64,000 bases of DNA from Mesorhizobium sp. B2-4-3 (lineage in GTDB: Bacteria > Pseudomonadota > Alphaproteobacteria > Rhizobiales > Rhizobiaceae): contig NZ_VFVL01000024.1 of assembly GCF_006442815.1 (NCBI RefSeq), forward strand, positions 1 to 64,000, given 5' to 3'. The notes beneath the pieces are model-generated. The model worked only from the letters and a program-made list of their open reading frames with translations. It made no database searches and was not told the DNA's origin. Below, piece after piece: positions 61,476 through 64,000 of the stretch. The position numbers and the translations under genes are program-made. The first letter of the stretch is position 1. The number at the start of each line of letters is the position of its first letter.

Positions 61476-63461
61476 TCACAAGCCGTCACTACCGGTGTCG
61501 CCACCGTCACCTTCGCCATCGCCATCGCCGGTATTGCCGCCGCCGGTGGGGGCAGCGTGGCTGCTGCCAGTCCAGGATGCCCTCCCGGTTTCCGTCGGCA
61601 TCGGCTTGACCTTTGGTGCTTTCGGAATTGTCCGTATGACGGTCTTCGGTTTCGACACGGGCACGCGGACCACTTTTATCTTCGTGATGACCTTCGGGGC
61701 CTTGCACGCCATGACCACGGGGGTGGTGCGCGCGGGAAGACCGAGAATGCCCATCGAATAGACGTCTTGCCGCTCCATGCCGGCTTTGAGGAAAGCCAGG
61801 GCGCGGGCCGGGTCGGCGGGCACGCCGTTGCGGCCTTCCTTGAAGATCACGGCGAGCTCCTTCATGGCGTCGACATTCCCCATCGCCGCTGCCTGGAGCA
61901 GCAGGTCGAGGCCCTTGCCGGTGTCGCGCTCGACGCCGAGGCCATTGAACAAGGCGCGTCCCCAGGAGGCCAGGGCGTAGGGGTCTCCCTTGTCCGACGC
62001 CTTCGAATAGAGGTCGTTCGCCTTCGATGTATCGACAGCCGTCCCTGTTCCGGACGAGGCGATGGAGCCGAGCGCGAACAGGGCGCGGATATGTCCCTTG
62101 TCCGCGGCTTCCTGGATCGCTTGCCTGGCCTCGTCGATCCTGCCCGCAGCCAGCAGCGCCCGCCCGAGCTCGTAACGGAAGCGCGCAATGTCGGGGTAGG
62201 ACTTCACCGCCGCCTCGCAGGTATCGAGAGCCCCGCCACCGATCTCGTTCGACAACCGTCCGGGGACGACGCCTTGCAGGTCGAGCGGCTCGCCGGCGGC
62301 CTGGTCGCAAGGGTCGACATCCGGCGACAGTTTAATCGTCGCCCGCTTCGCGGCGTTGCCCACGCGGACCTCGAAGCCGACTTCGACGGGAGCTGCCGAG
62401 CCGATCTGCGGCTCGTAGCGCAGATTGTCGGCCTCGGCGGCCATCAGGCTCGATTGCGGCGACAGGACGCGACCGGGCAAGGACAGCGTTCCGGTCGCCG
62501 GGTAGCTCGCAAGCTTGAGGCTGATCGATGCATTCTTGGCCGGAAGCTCCAGTTTCAATGGAACCGGGCCGACGCCGACCGGGACGCGGATGTCACGACT
62601 TCCAATCGCTTCGGCGGCATCGGCAACCTGGATTCCGCGCTCCGCCGCCTGCTCGTTCTGCTGCGCGTCGGGCGGCGACGGCTCTGGTTGCTCCGTCCCG
62701 CGCATCAGCACGACATCGTCGAGCAGCGAGGAGTTCTCCCACGGGACCTGCTTGCCGTTGGTGGCCTTGACCACGTCGCGGCGCACGGCCGCCATGACCG
62801 AGCGTATCTCCTGGTCCGGCGCCAGCGCGCGGCGGGAAAAGGACGACGAGAACGGGCTGAGATCGCCTGAGCCGTCATAGGCGACCGCCCCCGGCTCGGT
62901 GGCATAGGCAATCAGCGTGTTCTGCGAACCTGTTAACTGCGCAAGTCCGCTGTCGCCGGCGACGATCAACTGGTCGCGCAGCCAATAGTCCTTGCGCGGG
63001 AAGGGATTGTTGCGACAAGCGTCGAGGATGATCATCTGGATCTTCGATCTCGAGCGCAGTTGCCGCAGTATGTCGTCGACCTTGATGGCCTGGACCTCCA
63101 TGTCGGCCGAATCTTTCAGCGACGCATCGACCGGAATCAGGAAATTCTCCCCGCCGATCTGAAAGCCATGTCCCGAATAGTAGACGACCGCGAGATCGGC
63201 ACCGTCGGCTGCCGCCAGATAGTTGCGGAACCGCTCTTCGAACTGAAGCCTGGTCAGGTCCTTGGCGGCGAACACCTCGAAGCCGGCCAGCCGGAACGTG
63301 TTGGACACGTCGTCCGCGTCCTTGTCCGGATTCTTGAGCGCCGGGATCTCGCGATACTCGGAATTGCCGATGACGAGGGCAACCCTTCGATCGGCGTGCG
63401 CTTCGAATGTCGTGAGGCCCATGAAGAACAGAGCTGCAAGGAGCGCGCAGCATCGCAGCAT
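61476..63461 (-). CDS. Caspase-like (C14) protein with Sel1 repeats
   Basis: A 661-residue exported protein. A signal peptide covers about residues 1-23. A caspase-like p20 domain opens RRVALVIGNSEYREIPALKN and has the catalytic pair His98 (VVYYSGHGF) and Cys149 (ILDACRNNP). A middle beta-rich region follows. Sel1-like repeats lie around residues 430-590 (KGHIRALFALGSIASSGTGT, KGDPYALASWGRALFNGLGV). The last 100 residues are Lys/Pro-rich and then Gly/Asp-rich. The target is unknown. It is convergent with the M48 gene and upstream of rpoH on the same strand. Confidence 0.85.
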   Translation of the reverse strand: MLRCCALLAALFFMGLTTFEAHADRRVALVIGNSEYREIPALKNPDKDADDVSNTFRLAGFEVFAAKDLTRLQFEERFRNYLAAADGADLAVVYYSGHGFQIGGENFLIPVDASLKDSADMEVQAIKVDDILRQLRSRSKIQMIILDACRNNPFPRKDYWLRDQLIVAGDSGLAQLTGSQNTLIAYATEPGAVAYDGSGDLSPFSSSFSRRALAPDQEIRSVMAAVRRDVVKATNGKQVPWENSSLLDDVVLMRGTEQPEPSPPDAQQNEQAAERGIQVADAAEAIGSRDIRVPVGVGPVPLKLELPAKNASISLKLASYPATGTLSLPGRVLSPQSSLMAAEADNLRYEPQIGSAAPVEVGFEVRVGNAAKRATIKLSPDVDPCDQAAGEPLDLQGVVPGRLSNEIGGGALDTCEAAVKSYPDIARFRYELGRALLAAGRIDEARQAIQEAADKGHIRALFALGSIASSGTGTAVDTSKANDLYSKASDKGDPYALASWGRALFNGLGVERDTGKGLDLLLQAAAMGNVDAMKELAVIFKEGRNGVPADPARALAFLKAGMERQDVYSMGILGLPARTTPVVMACKAPKVITKIKVVRVPVSKPKTVIRTIPKAPKVKPMPTETGRASWTGSSHAAPTGGGNTGDGDGEGDGGDTGSDGL

Positions 63462-63630
63462 GGCAAATCCCCCATATGTTGTGATCTGGAGGCGTCAAAA
63501 AGCCCGATTGCGGCGCAGCGGTCTGTTAAAGAGCTCACAATCAATACGCATTATCGAGGAAAGATAGCCTCGACGGCGATATATTCTTATTTAATTAATT
63601 TCTCATCTTTGATTTTTGATTACATTGACT

Positions 63631-64000
63631 TCAGGCCGCTTCCGCCAAAAATTCCGGGTTCTGCTTCACAAGGGCCAGCTTCAGCTTTTCCATGGCGCGG
63701 GCCTCTATCTGGCGGACGCGCTCCTTGGAGATGCCGAGCTGCTCGCCAAGCGATTCCAGCGTGGCGCCGTCGTCGCTCAGCCTGCGCTCCTCGATGATGC
63801 GAAGCTCGCGGGCGTTAAGCGCGCCGAGCGCGCTCTTCAGCCAGACGGCCCGGCGCTGGATATCGATCCGGTCGCCGACGATCTCGTCGGGGAGCGGGTC
63901 CTCGGAGACCAGGAAATCCATCCGCTCGGCGGCGCCGTTCTCGTCGGCCAAAGGCGCGTTGAGCGAGCTGTCGGGCGAGGACAGGCGTGAATCCATCATC
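63631..64000 (-). CDS. rpoH: RNA polymerase sigma factor RpoH (3' part, cut by window)
   Basis: The last 123 or so residues of a sigma-32 type factor; the start lies beyond the right edge. Region 4 is clear: NARELRIIEERRLSDDGATL and ESLGEQLGISKERVRQIEAR give the -35-binding helix-turn-helix, and the RpoH-type SSLNAPLADENGAAERMDFL precedes. It directs heat-shock promoters. Rhizobia often have more than one copy, and which copy this is cannot be told. The 169 bases to the caspase gene are AT-rich without a clear terminator. Confidence 0.9.
   Translation of the reverse strand, partial: MMDSRLSSPDSSLNAPLADENGAAERMDFLVSEDPLPDEIVGDRIDIQRRAVWLKSALGALNARELRIIEERRLSDDGATLESLGEQLGISKERVRQIEARAMEKLKLALVKQNPEFLAEAA

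Noticed and set aside
63462..63630. RNA gene or terminator in the AT-rich gap before rpoH
   Set aside because: No stable hairpin with a T-run was found; only AT-rich sequence fitting a promoter.

Overview
The window reads as chromosomal DNA of a Mesorhizobium-like alphaproteobacterium (order Hyphomicrobiales). This is inferred from high GC content, alphaproteobacterial gene order (ybgC-tolQRAB-pal-cpoB-tilS-ftsH-glmM; ruvC-ruvA-ruvB; serC-serA), an alphaproteobacterial LexA box (GTTC-N7-GTTC), Omp25/RopB-type porins, an RcdA homologue and several families of intergenic palindromic repeats. No tRNA, rRNA, CRISPR array, insertion sequence, prophage or plasmid gene was recognised.

Layout. 1-2055: copy of a dispersed repeat, then an ArsR regulator divergent from two SRPBCC genes and a VOC gene. 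2260-6175: yebC, a SelT/W/H-like gene, a DUF1772/TetR divergent pair, a DUF4274 gene and rpmE. 6382-16863: exporter, M32 carboxypeptidase, a non-flagellar MotA/MotB-like pair, hemolysin III-type protein, inositol monophosphatase, efp, a Sel1-repeat protein and a divergent thiamine phosphate synthase. 17176-22370: methyltransferase, GNAT, TauE, DUF2269, a probable small RNA, rcdA and a glycosyltransferase. 22812-26051: the ruv recombination operon, interrupted by an AbrB/PIN toxin-antitoxin pair and a second AbrB antitoxin. 26185-28419: a metallophosphoesterase and a secreted GH5 glycosidase. 28552-42143: the Tol-Pal envelope cluster followed by tilS, ftsH and glmM, with a decayed four-helix-bundle gene between tolB and pal. 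42479-47731: two porin-like barrels and serC-serA behind a structured leader. 47804-55840: SH3 protein, EamA transporter, purA, a proline-rich membrane protein, ccdAB, a Uup-type ABC-F ATPase and thiN. 55976-59783: a TPP riboswitch and thiBPQ. 59937-64000: M48 lipoprotein protease, a caspase-like protein and the 3' part of rpoH.

How the genes work together. The ruv operon supplies Holliday-junction resolution; a near-consensus LexA box precedes ruvC and a perfect one directly precedes the toxin-antitoxin pair, so antitoxin, toxin, ruvA, second antitoxin and ruvB could be induced together by DNA damage. The Tol-Pal genes span the envelope from inner membrane to peptidoglycan and outer membrane. 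thiBPQ imports thiamine or its phosphates under TPP control, and ThiN can make TPP. serC and serA give two of the three steps of serine synthesis.

The most unusual content is: (i) the toxin-antitoxin genes embedded in ruvCAB with their own LexA box; (ii) a frameshifted four-helix-bundle gene bracketed by inverted arrays of an 8-nt repeat; (iii) a 360-bp modular repeat whose central block is inverted in one copy; (iv) a 130-bp inverted-repeat element just after two stop codons; and (v) a terminator-ended RNA candidate at 20181-20278. Starts were placed by Shine-Dalgarno match and family length; all family assignments are by eye.
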